Assembly (NCBI RefSeq): GCF_027532945.1
Contig: NZ_JAPZTZ010000028.1
Location: forward strand, 1 to 64,000
Source: Phreatobacter sp.
GTDB taxonomy: Bacteria > Pseudomonadota > Alphaproteobacteria > Rhizobiales > Phreatobacteraceae
Reading direction: 5' to 3'
Length of the DNA stretch: 64,000 nt
Below, one piece after another: positions 8,293-16,762 of the stretch (position 1 is its first letter; each line of letters begins with the position of its first letter). The position numbers were made by a program, and so were the translations under genes. A model generated the notes under the pieces. It was not told the DNA's origin. It searched no databases and saw only the letters and a list, made by a program, of their open reading frames with translations.

Positions 8293-9755
8293 TCCGGAAA
8301 CGCCCGCCCGCCCTGATGTTGCAGGGTACCGGCTCCAATGTCGGCAAGTCGACTCTGGTTGCCGGTCTCGCGAGGGCTCTTCACCGCCGCGGCTTCGCGG
8401 TGCGCCCCTTCAAGCCGCAGAACATGTCGAACAATGCCGCCGTCACCGCCGATGGCGGCGAAATCGGCCGGGCGCAGGCCTTGCAGGCCCGGGCGGCCGG
8501 CGTCGCGGCGTCGGTGCATATGAACCCGGTGCTGCTCAAGCCGGAGACCGACAAGGGCGCGCAGGTCATCGTTCAGGGCCAGCGCGCCGGGACGCTTGAG
8601 GCGAGGAGCTTCGGCGCTCGCAAGGGCGAGCTCATGCCGAAGGTGCTGGAGAGCTTCGCCCATCTCGAGGCCGAGGCCGACATCGTCCTCGTCGAGGGGG
8701 CCGGCAGCCCGGCCGAGATCAACCTGCGGGCCGGCGATATCGCCAATATGGGTTTCGCGCTTGCCGCGGAGGTCCCGGTGGTCCTCATCGGCGACATCGA
8801 CCGCGGCGGCGTCATTGCCAGCCTCGTCGGTACCCATGCGGTGATCGCGCCGGAGGAGCAGGCGCTGGTGAGGGGCTTCCTCATCAACAAGTTCCGCGGC
8901 GAGGTCTCGCTGTTCGATGGCGGCCTCACCGCCATCACTGAGCGAACCGGCTGGCCCTCCATGGGCGTCGTACCGTGGTTCGCCGAGGCGCATCGCCTGC
9001 CGGCGGAAGACGCCCTCGACCTTGCGCGTCCGAAGGGCGACCGGGGCCGGCTTGTCATCGCCGTGCCGATCCTCTCCCGCATCGCCAATTTCGACGATCT
9101 CGACCCGCTGGCCCAGGAGCCGGAGGTCGATCTGCGCTTCGTCGCCCCCGGCGAGCCGCTGCCGGCGGAGGCATCCCTCGTCATCCTGCCGGGGTCCAAG
9201 TCGACGATCGGCGATCTCGCCGGTTTGCGCGCCGTCGGCTGGGACATCGATCTCGCCGCCCATCTGCGCCGCGGGGGGCGTGTTCTCGGCATCTGCGGCG
9301 GCTACCAGATGCTCGGCCGGTCCATTGCCGACCCAGAAGGGCTCGAAGGTCCGCGCGGTTCGGCGCCGGGGCTCGGTCATCTCGACATCCACACGGTGCT
9401 CACGCCTGACAAGACGGTTCAGCCGGTGACCGGCCTCCATATCGCCAGCGGCGAGCGGGTCGAGGGCTATGAGATCCATCTTGGCCGGACGACCGGGCCG
9501 GACTGCATGCGGCCGATCCTCCATATCGACGGTCGCTGCGACGGCGCGACCAGCGCCGACGGGCTGGTGGAGGGCTGCTACGTCCACGGGCTCTTCGCCG
9601 ACGACCGCTTCCGCAATGCCTACCTCCGGAATTTCGGGCGGGCGAGCGATCTGGCCTACGAGGCAACGGTCGAGGCGACGCTCGATGCGCTGGCCGACCA
9701 TTGCGAGGCCCATTGCAATATCGAGGCCTTGATCGCGGTGGCGCGGAGTCGCTAA
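8289..9755 (+). CDS. cobQ: Cobyric acid synthase
   Basis: A glutamine-dependent amidotransferase that amidates adenosylcobyrinic a,c-diamide at carboxylates b, d, e and g. The N-terminal dethiobiotin-synthetase-like domain starts with [14 protein letters not shown] and carries [11 protein letters not shown] and [10 protein letters not shown]. The C-terminal class I glutaminase-like domain has the nucleophile cysteine in [10 protein letters not shown] and the histidine in CYVHGLF. The TTG at 8289 gives 488 residues, matching family length, and overlaps the cobO stop; the next methionine, at 8316, would remove the residues before the P-loop. Third gene under the left B12 riboswitch. Confidence 0.93.
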   Translation: MIRKRPPALMLQGTGSNVGKSTLVAGLARALHRRGFAVRPFKPQNMSNNAAVTADGGEIGRAQALQARAAGVAASVHMNPVLLKPETDKGAQVIVQGQRAGTLEARSFGARKGELMPKVLESFAHLEAEADIVLVEGAGSPAEINLRAGDIANMGFALAAEVPVVLIGDIDRGGVIASLVGTHAVIAPEEQALVRGFLINKFRGEVSLFDGGLTAITERTGWPSMGVVPWFAEAHRLPAEDALDLARPKGDRGRLVIAVPILSRIANFDDLDPLAQEPEVDLRFVAPGEPLPAEASLVILPGSKSTIGDLAGLRAVGWDIDLAAHLRRGGRVLGICGGYQMLGRSIADPEGLEGPRGSAPGLGHLDIHTVLTPDKTVQPVTGLHIASGERVEGYEIHLGRTTGPDCMRPILHIDGRCDGATSADGLVEGCYVHGLFADDRFRNAYLRNFGRASDLAYEATVEATLDALADHCEAHCNIEALIAVARSR

Positions 9756-9761
9756 GCCGGC

Positions 9762-10736
9762 TCAGGACACAAGCAGCGCGCCCGCGGCGACTATGGCGGC
9801 GAGCCCCAGGCATGCACTGATCATGACGCGAAGGGCGCGCCGGATGTCACCCGGCGTCGCCTCGCGTCGGCCCTCGGCATGGAGGAAGGGATCGTCGACG
9901 AGCCGCGCGCCGTAGCGCCGGGGCCCAGCGAGGGCGAGCCCGAGGGCGCCGGCCATGGCCGCCTCTGGCCAGCCGGCATTGGGCGAGCGGTGCAGGCGGG
10001 CATCGCGGATCATCACCCGGAGGGCCTTGGCCGGCGAGCCGGCCGCCAGCGGTGCGGCCGCCGTCACAAGCAGGCCGGCGAGGCGAGCAGGCACGAGGTT
10101 GAGAAGGTCGTCGCAGCGGGCCGCAGCCCAGCCAAAGTCGCGATGCCGCTCGGACAGATGGCCGATCATGGAATCGGCGGTGTTGACGGCCTTGTAGGCT
10201 GCAAGGCCCGGCAGGCCGAGAACCGCGAACCAGAAGGCCGGGGCGACGACGCCGTCGGAGAAATTCTCCGCCGCCGTCTCGATGGCGGCGCGACAGATGC
10301 CGGCCTCGTCGAGACTTTCGGGGTCGCGGCCGACGATCATCGCGACAGCGCGGCGGGCCTCCGCGATGCCGCCGGTCGCGAAGGCCTCGGCCACCCGCGC
10401 CACATGGACATAGAGGCTGTTCTGGGCCAGCAGCACCGCGGCAACGACGCCGATGGTCCATGTGTGCCACGGGAGGGCGCGTAGCATCGCCTCCGCGACG
10501 GCCCCTGCCGCGATGGCCACGCACAGGATCACCGCCAGCGCCGCGACGCCCGCGGCCTTGCGCTTGGCGGCTTTCGCCTCCGGCCGGTTCCAGGCGGTGT
10601 CGAGCCTTGCGATGAGCGCGCCCATCCAGGCGACGGGATGGGGAACCCGCCGCCAGACTGCATCCGGATCGCCCACCACCGCATCGATGGCCAGCGCGAC
10701 CAGCAGGATGAGGATGGCGTCAGTGTGGAGGAGCAC
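9762..10736 (-). CDS. cbiB: Adenosylcobinamide-phosphate synthase
   Basis: A membrane protein (CobD in Pseudomonas denitrificans naming) joining aminopropanol phosphate to adenosylcobyric acid. At 324 residues it has several hydrophobic segments and the typical motifs AIDAVVGDPDAVWRRVPHPV at the N-terminus, AVAMIVGRDPE, ENFSDGVVAPAFW and KAVNTADSMIGH. Its start overlaps the 3' end of btuF by 17 bases and it converges with cobQ, leaving six bases between the two stops. It works with the product of the decarboxylase gene at 11596, which supplies aminopropanol phosphate. Confidence 0.93.
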   Translation of the reverse strand: MLLHTDAILILLVALAIDAVVGDPDAVWRRVPHPVAWMGALIARLDTAWNRPEAKAAKRKAAGVAALAVILCVAIAAGAVAEAMLRALPWHTWTIGVVAAVLLAQNSLYVHVARVAEAFATGGIAEARRAVAMIVGRDPESLDEAGICRAAIETAAENFSDGVVAPAFWFAVLGLPGLAAYKAVNTADSMIGHLSERHRDFGWAAARCDDLLNLVPARLAGLLVTAAAPLAAGSPAKALRVMIRDARLHRSPNAGWPEAAMAGALGLALAGPRRYGARLVDDPFLHAEGRREATPGDIRRALRVMISACLGLAAIVAAGALLVS

Positions 10737-11604
10737 GGCGGGGAGTCAGCGCGGCGATCTGCGCTGCGAGCCTGTCGATGGCCTCGACCAGCATGGGCCC
10801 GCCGCAGACCGTAAGCGCCTCGGGGAGGACGATGCGGCGCTCTGCGGGGAAGCGCTCGGCGATGGCAGGATGGACCAGCATCGCCTGGCCCTGGTCCTCG
10901 GCGCCGTCTGCGTCGCGGCTGATGAGGATGGCGTCAGGCTTCAGCATGACGATCTCCTCCACCGAGAGGAAGCCGCCGGAGCGGAGCCCTGCCTCACCGG
11001 CGACATTGACGAGGCCGGCGGCCTTGAGGAGGTCGGTGATGACGCTGTCCTGTCCGGCGACCCAGCCGCGCCGGGCAAGGGGCAGGATGCGCAGCGGCTG
11101 TCCCTTCGCCGCCGCCCTCAACCGCTCCATGGCGGCATCGAGGGCTGAAGCCCGGGCCTCGCCCGCCGCTTGCGCGCCGACGATGGCGGCGACGCGGAGG
11201 ATCTGCCGCCGCGCATCGGCGACCGTGCGCACCACGTCGAACTCCTCCATGGCGATGCCCCGGTCGCGAATGAAGGCGCGCGTCGCCTGCCGGGTGAAGC
11301 GGCCAGCCAGCACGAGGTCCGGCTTCAGCACGATGATCTCCTCCGCCGTGCCGGACAGGGCCGGAAAAGCCCTGGCCCGGGCGGCGGCCCATGACCGCCA
11401 GCCATCGTGGGCGAAGGGGCTCAAGCCCACGATCTGGTCCGGGCGGGCGAGATCGACCAGCAACTGATCGGTGCACATGTTGATCGAGGCGATGCGGGCC
11501 GGGGGCTCCGCCTTGGCGGCGGTGGTGGCCGCCAGCAGAGCGGCGATGCCGGCGAGCGACTGGCCAAGGCGGCGGCGCCATGGCAGGGACGGGCGATGCA
11601 GCAC
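10720..11604 (-). CDS. btuF: Periplasmic cobalamin-type ABC substrate-binding protein (BtuF-like)
   Basis: A 294-residue helical-backbone binding protein of the PF01497 type, here most likely for vitamin B12. The N-terminus is basic (PWRRRLGQ) followed by a hydrophobic core SLAGIAALLAATTA and AKA, a typical signal peptide. The mature part begins ARIASINMCTDQLLVDL, with the later GFLSVEEIVMLKPDAILI repeat of the family. The GTG at 11604 is the only start that keeps the signal peptide; it overlaps the start of the opposed decarboxylase gene by nine bases. Context with btuBCD and riboswitches supports B12, although sequence alone would also allow a haem or siderophore ligand. Confidence 0.85.
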   Translation of the reverse strand: MLHRPSLPWRRRLGQSLAGIAALLAATTAAKAEPPARIASINMCTDQLLVDLARPDQIVGLSPFAHDGWRSWAAARARAFPALSGTAEEIIVLKPDLVLAGRFTRQATRAFIRDRGIAMEEFDVVRTVADARRQILRVAAIVGAQAAGEARASALDAAMERLRAAAKGQPLRILPLARRGWVAGQDSVITDLLKAAGLVNVAGEAGLRSGGFLSVEEIVMLKPDAILISRDADGAEDQGQAMLVHPAIAERFPAERRIVLPEALTVCGGPMLVEAIDRLAAQIAALTPRRAPPH

Positions 11605-12663
11605 GGCGGCGACCTCACCACGGCCATGACCCTCCACGGGGGCACGCGCGGCGACTGGCTCGACCTGTCGACCGGCATCAACCCGCATGCCTTCCCGCTG
11701 CCGGACCTGCCCGCCGAGGCCTGGACTGCGCTGCCGGCGGAGGGGGCGCGCAGCCGGCTCATCGATACCGCGCGCCGCGCCTATCGGCTGCCGGACGGGA
11801 TCGGCCTCGTCGCCGCGCCGGGCACGCAGGCGCTGATCCAGTGGCTGCCGCATCTCGCGCCCGCCGGCGATGTCGCGGTGGTCGGGCCGACCTATGGCGA
11901 GCACGCCCTGTCGTGGCGGCGGGTCGGCGCCAAGGTGCACATGATCGGTGATCTCACGGCGATTCCGGAGTGTGTGCGCCACGTGGTGGTGGTGAATCCC
12001 AACAATCCGGACGGGCGCTGGACCGATCCCGTCGACCTCGCCGAGGCCGCGCGCCTCGTCGATGCGCGGGGCGGCTGGCTCGTCATCGACGAATCCTTTC
12101 TCGACCTCAGGCCGGAGGCGACAGCCGCCGGCCTGTGCCGCGATGCCCCGGTCGTGGTGCTCAGATCCTTCGGCAAGTTCTTCGGTCTTGCCGGCGTGAG
12201 GCTCGGATTTGCCGTGGCCCCGCCGGTCATTGCCGGGCTGATCGCCGCCGCTCTTGGTCCATGGGCCGTAGCAGGGCCGGCCCTCGCCATCGGCGCCGCG
12301 GCGCTCGGTGACGAGCGCTGGGCCGAGACCATGCGCGAGAGGCTCGCGACCGAAGCTGCTGCCCTCGATGCCGTTCTCGCGGAGACCGATTTCGCGCCGG
12401 CCGGTGGCACCGACCTCTACCGCCTCGTGCGCCATCCCGAGGCCCGCCGGATGCACGAGGGGCTCGCAGCGGCACGGATCTGGGTCAGGCGATTCGACTG
12501 GGACGAGACGCTTCTGCGCTTCGGGCTGCCGCCCGAGGCCGCGGGCCTCGACCGCCTCGCTGCCGCCGTGCGGGCGCTCGCCGCTGAGCCGGCTCATGGA
12601 GCGGTCCAGGGCACGATGACAGGCTCGCCCGCGTGCTCCGTCACGAGCGCATCGACGCCATAG
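11596..12663 (+). CDS. cobD: Threonine-phosphate decarboxylase (CobC/CobD type, PLP enzyme)
   Basis: A class I/II aminotransferase-fold enzyme that makes (R)-1-amino-2-propanol phosphate from threonine phosphate for the lower-loop linker. The N-terminal DWLDLSTGINPHAFPLP is the CobD/CobC signature that separates it from histidinol-phosphate aminotransferase. VVVVNPNNPDGRW and VIDESFLDL follow, and LRSFGKFFGLAGVRLGF carries the PLP lysine. It is 355 residues long from the ATG at 11596. It runs against all flanking btu/cbi genes: its start overlaps the btuF start by nine bases and its 3' end overlaps the btuD 3' end by 70 bases. The last 23 residues are therefore unusual in composition. Confidence 0.9.
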   Translation: MQHGGDLTTAMTLHGGTRGDWLDLSTGINPHAFPLPDLPAEAWTALPAEGARSRLIDTARRAYRLPDGIGLVAAPGTQALIQWLPHLAPAGDVAVVGPTYGEHALSWRRVGAKVHMIGDLTAIPECVRHVVVVNPNNPDGRWTDPVDLAEAARLVDARGGWLVIDESFLDLRPEATAAGLCRDAPVVVLRSFGKFFGLAGVRLGFAVAPPVIAGLIAAALGPWAVAGPALAIGAAALGDERWAETMRERLATEAAALDAVLAETDFAPAGGTDLYRLVRHPEARRMHEGLAAARIWVRRFDWDETLLRFGLPPEAAGLDRLAAAVRALAAEPAHGAVQGTMTGSPACSVTSASTP

Positions 12664-13379
12664 ACATCCCGCATCAGCTGAGGCGTCAGCACGGCGCGCG
12701 GTTCGCCGCGCGCGACGATGCGGCCGCGGTCGATGACCATGACCTCGTCGGCCATGCGGGCGGCGAGGCCGAGATCGTGGGTCACGGCGATGACGAGGGC
12801 GCCGCGCCGGGCCTCCTCGCGCAGCGCCGCCATGATGCCGATCTGGTGACGCGGATCGAGGGCGGCGGTCGGTTCGTCCGCCAGCAGGATCGGCGCCTCC
12901 ACCGCGAGGACGCGGGCCAGCATGACGCGGGCGCGTTCGCCGCCCGAGAGCGTCGTCACCTGCCGCCCGGCAAAGGCGCTGGCATCGGTGCGGGCGAGGG
13001 CTGCATCGACGATGGCAGCGTCGCGCTCGCCCATGCGGGACGGATCGGCAAGGCCGTGGGGGTAGCGCCCGAGCGCCACGACGTCGCGGGCGCTGAGCGG
13101 CCAGTGCACCACATGGCCCTGCGGCAGGAAGGCGATGCGGCGGGCCCGCTCGCGCGGCGGCAATTGTGCGAGGTCCGTGCCGGCGACGGTGATGCGCCCG
13201 GTCGAGGGTGCGAGGCCGCCGAGTGCCCGCAGCAGCGTCGTCTTCCCCGCGCCATTCGGCCCGACCAGGGCGACGAGCCGGCCGGCATCCAGCCGAAAGC
13301 CGGCATCGGTGACAACCGGGCAGCCGCCATAGGCGACGCCGACACCGTCCGCGACGAGGAGATGCGCCACCTCGCTCAT
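12594..13379 (-). CDS. btuD: Cobalamin/Fe3+-siderophore-type ABC transporter ATP-binding protein (BtuD-like)
   Basis: The cytoplasmic ATPase of the importer, 261 residues. All ABC motifs are intact: Walker A GPNGAGKTT near residue 40, Q-loop in FLPQGHV, signature LSGGERARVMLARVL, Walker B ILLADEPTAALD and H-loop IAVTHDLG. It follows the permease gene with a four-base ATGA overlap. Its 3' end runs 70 bases into the opposed decarboxylase gene. B12 is inferred as the substrate from the upstream riboswitch and btuB; the FecE group looks identical at this level. Confidence 0.9.
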   Translation of the reverse strand: MSEVAHLLVADGVGVAYGGCPVVTDAGFRLDAGRLVALVGPNGAGKTTLLRALGGLAPSTGRITVAGTDLAQLPPRERARRIAFLPQGHVVHWPLSARDVVALGRYPHGLADPSRMGERDAAIVDAALARTDASAFAGRQVTTLSGGERARVMLARVLAVEAPILLADEPTAALDPRHQIGIMAALREEARRGALVIAVTHDLGLAARMADEVMVIDRGRIVARGEPRAVLTPQLMRDVYGVDALVTEHAGEPVIVPWTAP

Positions 13380-14404
13380 GCCACGCCGCCGGCAAGGCTG
13401 CGCCGCTCCCTGACGATGAGCCAGAGGAAGAAGGGAACGCCGATGGTGGCGGTGAGCACGCCGACCTTGATGTTGGTGGTCGCGGGGATGATGCGCACCG
13501 CGATGTCGGCGGCGAGCAGCAGCGCCGCGCCGGTGAGGGCGCTGGGGACAAGAAGGCGCGCCGGATCGTAGCCGACCAGTGGCCGCATCAGGTGCGGGGC
13601 GACGAGGCCGATGAAGGCGATGGTGCCGGCGACCGAGACGGCGGCGCCGACCCCCAGCGCCACGCCGGTGATGACGACGAGGCGCAGGCGAGAGACGCCG
13701 ACGCCAAGGCTCTCGGCCGCCTCCTCGCCGAGCGAAAGGGCCCGGAAGGCGCCGCGCTGCATATAGAGAATGAGCGCGGCGGGAATGATGAAGGGCAGCG
13801 CCAGCGCCACGTGGCGCATCGAGCGGTCCTCGAGCGAGCCGAGCAGCCAGAAGGCGATCTCCAGCGCGGCGAAGGGGTTGGGCGCCAGATTCATCGCCAG
13901 CGCCGTGCCGGCACCGGCCAGGCTCGAGATGGCAAGGCCGGAGAGAATGAGGAGCAGGAGGCTGGCATTGCGGCCGGCCACCGCCACCAGCACGAAGACC
14001 GAGAGGAAGGCGCCGGCAATGGCCGCGACCGGCAGGCCCCAGGACAGGGCGTCGTTGAGCCCGAGCGAAATGGTCGCGACCGCCGCAAAGGCCGCCGATT
14101 GCGGCGCACCGAAGAGCGAGGGGGCGGCGAGCGGATTGCGCAGCAGGCCCTGCATGGCGGCGCCCGACAGGCCGAGGATGCCGCCAATGGCCACCGCGAG
14201 GATCGCCCGCGGCAGCCGGATCTCGGTGACGATGGTGCGGATGGCGTCATCGCCGCGGCCAAGGAGGGCCGCGACGATGTCGGAGGGGGCAAGGCGCACC
14301 GGCCCCGCCGCAAGGGAGGCAATGGCGAGGACCGCGACGAGGAGGGCGAGGCCGGGGACCAGTCCCCGCCGCGCCAGGCTCGTCATGGTCATCGCTTCGC
14401 TCAC
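13376..14404 (-). CDS. btuC: FecCD/BtuC-family ABC transporter permease
   Basis: A 342-residue inner-membrane permease, with about ten hydrophobic segments. Family marks include LPRAILAVAIGGILGLSGAAMQ near the N-terminus and the pattern TIAFIGLVAPHLMRPLVGYD towards the C-terminus, which contacts the ATPase. It starts within the last four bases of btuB and ends with ATGA overlapping btuD, so btuB-btuC-btuD form one translationally coupled group under the right-hand riboswitch. Confidence 0.9.
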   Translation of the reverse strand: MSEAMTMTSLARRGLVPGLALLVAVLAIASLAAGPVRLAPSDIVAALLGRGDDAIRTIVTEIRLPRAILAVAIGGILGLSGAAMQGLLRNPLAAPSLFGAPQSAAFAAVATISLGLNDALSWGLPVAAIAGAFLSVFVLVAVAGRNASLLLLILSGLAISSLAGAGTALAMNLAPNPFAALEIAFWLLGSLEDRSMRHVALALPFIIPAALILYMQRGAFRALSLGEEAAESLGVGVSRLRLVVITGVALGVGAAVSVAGTIAFIGLVAPHLMRPLVGYDPARLLVPSALTGAALLLAADIAVRIIPATTNIKVGVLTATIGVPFFLWLIVRERRSLAGGVA

Positions 14405-16374
14405 CAGTTCGCCCTCAGGCCGGCATAGAAGGACCGGCCGGCGGTCCCGTAATTGAAGACCTCCTCATAGCGGACATTGGTGAGGTTCTCGACCCGCGCG
14501 AAGGCGGTCCAGGTCCTGTCGATCTGGTAGGAGGTCCTCAGGTCGAACCGCATGTAGGGGTTGAGGCGCAGGCTCTCGCCGCTTCCCGAATAGCGCTGCG
14601 AGACGAAGGTCATGGATGGCTCGATGCTCCAGGCCGGCGTCGGCGTCACCACGAAGCCGAGGGTGCCGACATTGCGCGGACGACGGGCCAGCGTCAGGCC
14701 GGTGCCGAGGTCCCTCGCCTCAAGATAGGTCCAGCCCGCCCGCATCCTGACGAAATCCGGCCAGAACACCACGCTCGCCGCCATCTCGACACCGCGGGTC
14801 TCGGCCCGCGCCACGTTGAAATAGCTGCTGGTCGCCGAGTTGAACTCGATGAGGTTCGAGAAGCGGTTGGAGAAGGCGGTAACCGACAGGGTGCCGCGGC
14901 CGCCGAGGAAGGACTGGTCGATGCCGGCGTCGAAGCCGATGCTGGTCTCGGGCGAGAGCGAGGGATTGCCGTAGATCGGCGCGTAGAGCTGGAACAGAGT
15001 CGGCGCCTTGCCGCCCGTGCCGGCGCTGGCGCGCAGCTTGGTGCCTGTCTCAGTGATCCGGTAGGCCAGCGTACCGCGCCAGGTGGCGAAGCGCGCAACG
15101 CCGACAACGTCATCGATGCGACCGCCGATGGACAGATCAAGCCGTTCGCCGATGGGCAATTGCCACAGCGCGAAGAGGGCACGCGTGTTCTGCCCGGCCT
15201 CCAGGGTCGAGGCGCGGGCGATCGGCGTCGGCAGGCTGCGCTCAGAGAAGGTCTCAGCCGTCTCGCGCTCGAGCCGGGCACCGAAGGTGACCCGTCCGGC
15301 GAGGCCCAGCCGCAGGTCGCCCTGGTATTCGGCACCGACGCGCTGGCCATAATACTCGGACAATGTCGCGGTGGTCTGGGCCGGCGTCTGGTTCGACCCG
15401 TAGCGCACCTCGCGGAAGATGCGCTCCGAGCGGGCAAAGAAGGTGGTGATTGCGTGGGTGAGCGCGCCGTCCAGCGTGTCCCACGAGCCGCGGCCGTAGA
15501 GTTGGTAGAAGCGGCGGAATGACACGTTCGGCGTGTCCGGGTACCTGCCGGAGGCCGCGTCATATTCGGAGCGCGTGGTGCTGGCCATCACACCCGCCTC
15601 GAAGCGGAAGCCGGTACCCGGATCGTAGCCGACCCGGCCATAGCCGCTGAAGCGGTTGTAGCCGTCGGCGTCGTAGCCGGCGGTCACGGCAGGGTCGAAG
15701 CGGCTGATGCGATAGCCGTAGCGCGAGAATCCGTCGGACCGCGCGAAGGAGCCGGAGGCGGCGTAGCTCCAGGGACCCTGCGAGCCGTGGACACCGCCGG
15801 AGACGGCGCCGGTGCCATAGCTGCCGCCCTCGACCTGGGCGAAGGCGCCGGTCGGGCCGAGGCCGCGCTTGGTGATGATGTTGATGACGCCGCCCATGGC
15901 GTCGGAGCCATAGAGGGCGCTCTGCGGGCCGCGCAGCACCTCGATCCGGTCGATGAGGGCCGGCGACAGGCTCGATATGTCGAACTCGCCGCTGGTCGAC
16001 GAGGGATCGCCGACACGGATACCGTCGATCAGCACGAGGGTCTGGCCGGAGTTCGCTCCGCGCAGGCGCACCGAGGTGGAGGCGCCGGGGCCGCCGGTCT
16101 CGGTCACGTCGAGGCCGGGCACCGTGCGCAGCACATCGACGAGCGAGCCGGGATTGGAGGATTGCAACTGCTCCCGCGGCACGACGGTGATGGCGCTGCC
16201 AGTGCGCTGGATCTCGGTCGGCGAGCGGTTGGCGGTGACCGTGATGTCGATGGAAGGGAGTTCGGTCTCGCGTGGTTGTGGCGGAGACTGGCTGAAAGCA
16301 GGCGTAGAAACAGCGGAAAAAGCCGCGCATGCGGCGGCAAGGGCAAGCCTTGCCCGGAGAGGGTCGCGAACCAT
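14401..16374 (-). CDS. btuB: TonB-dependent outer-membrane receptor, cobalamin type (BtuB-like)
   Basis: An outer-membrane active transporter of 657 residues. It has a signal peptide (ARLALAAACAAFSAVSTPAFS), a TonB-box-like segment near IDITVTANRSPTEI, then a plug domain with LVDVLRTVPGLDV and VRLRGANSGQTLVLIDGIRV. The rest reads as alternating beta strands with many aromatic girdle residues and ends with an aromatic residue (GLRANW), as outer-membrane barrels do. Directly behind a cobalamin riboswitch, so cobalamin is the likely cargo. TonB and ExbBD are not in this window. Confidence 0.92.
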   Translation of the reverse strand: MVRDPLRARLALAAACAAFSAVSTPAFSQSPPQPRETELPSIDITVTANRSPTEIQRTGSAITVVPREQLQSSNPGSLVDVLRTVPGLDVTETGGPGASTSVRLRGANSGQTLVLIDGIRVGDPSSTSGEFDISSLSPALIDRIEVLRGPQSALYGSDAMGGVINIITKRGLGPTGAFAQVEGGSYGTGAVSGGVHGSQGPWSYAASGSFARSDGFSRYGYRISRFDPAVTAGYDADGYNRFSGYGRVGYDPGTGFRFEAGVMASTTRSEYDAASGRYPDTPNVSFRRFYQLYGRGSWDTLDGALTHAITTFFARSERIFREVRYGSNQTPAQTTATLSEYYGQRVGAEYQGDLRLGLAGRVTFGARLERETAETFSERSLPTPIARASTLEAGQNTRALFALWQLPIGERLDLSIGGRIDDVVGVARFATWRGTLAYRITETGTKLRASAGTGGKAPTLFQLYAPIYGNPSLSPETSIGFDAGIDQSFLGGRGTLSVTAFSNRFSNLIEFNSATSSYFNVARAETRGVEMAASVVFWPDFVRMRAGWTYLEARDLGTGLTLARRPRNVGTLGFVVTPTPAWSIEPSMTFVSQRYSGSGESLRLNPYMRFDLRTSYQIDRTWTAFARVENLTNVRYEEVFNYGTAGRSFYAGLRANW

Positions 16375-16384
16375 GTGTCACCTT

Positions 16385-16403
16385 CTTCGGCCCACCGCCG
16401 AAG
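16385..16403 (-). promoter_or_regulatory. Hairpin next to the btuB ribosome-binding site, candidate riboswitch expression platform
   Basis: Read on the minus strand, a perfect 7-base-pair stem CTTCGGC/GCCGAAG encloses the loop GGTGG. It ends immediately before AAGGTGACAC and the btuB ATG at 16374. It lies between the riboswitch aptamer and the start codon, and its 3' arm abuts the ribosome-binding site, so it could modulate access of the ribosome. There is no U-tract, which argues for translational rather than transcriptional control. The role is inferred from position. Confidence 0.5.
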
Positions 16404-16424
16404 TTTGGGGTCTGAGGACACTCT

Positions 16425-16605
16425 GGGCCGGTCTCCTGGCTCGCGACTGGTCCGGTGAGGACCGGCTCCAACCTTCCCAGTCCCGGGGGACCAGTGGTGC
16501 GTGGAGCTTGGCGTCGCTTACAGTTGCGGGGGCAGCTGCGGCATGGGGTCTTTCGACCCGCACCGCATTCCCGTTTCACCCGCCTCGCGGCGGGCACCCA
16601 GAGCA
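16425..16605 (-). ncRNA. Cobalamin riboswitch ahead of btuB-btuC-btuD
   Basis: On the minus strand the standard AdoCbl riboswitch blocks are present: GCGGGTGAAACGGGAATGCG, CTGCCCCCGCAACTGTAAGCG, CCACTGG, CTGGGAAGG and the closing GCGAGCCAGGAGACCGGCC. It faces the left-hand riboswitch across the roughly 10-kb B12 island. Uptake genes downstream should be repressed when cobalamin is plentiful. Confidence 0.94.
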
Positions 16606-16762
16606 GCGCCATCACAACCACGGGGCGCAGGCGCCCGCAAGCCGTGCCGCTGGGGCATCCGCGTCCCCCCTTAGGGGGAGGGCTGTGGACAAGTCGGCGC
16701 GGGGAATCGGTGACGCCCGGGGGCGGGCTTGCTAGACCGGGGGGCGTGGGGAGTGCTCGCCG

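Noticed and set aside
11596-12663. Histidinol-phosphate aminotransferase
   Set aside because: The WLDLSTGINPHAFP start and the B12 neighbours favour threonine-phosphate decarboxylase.
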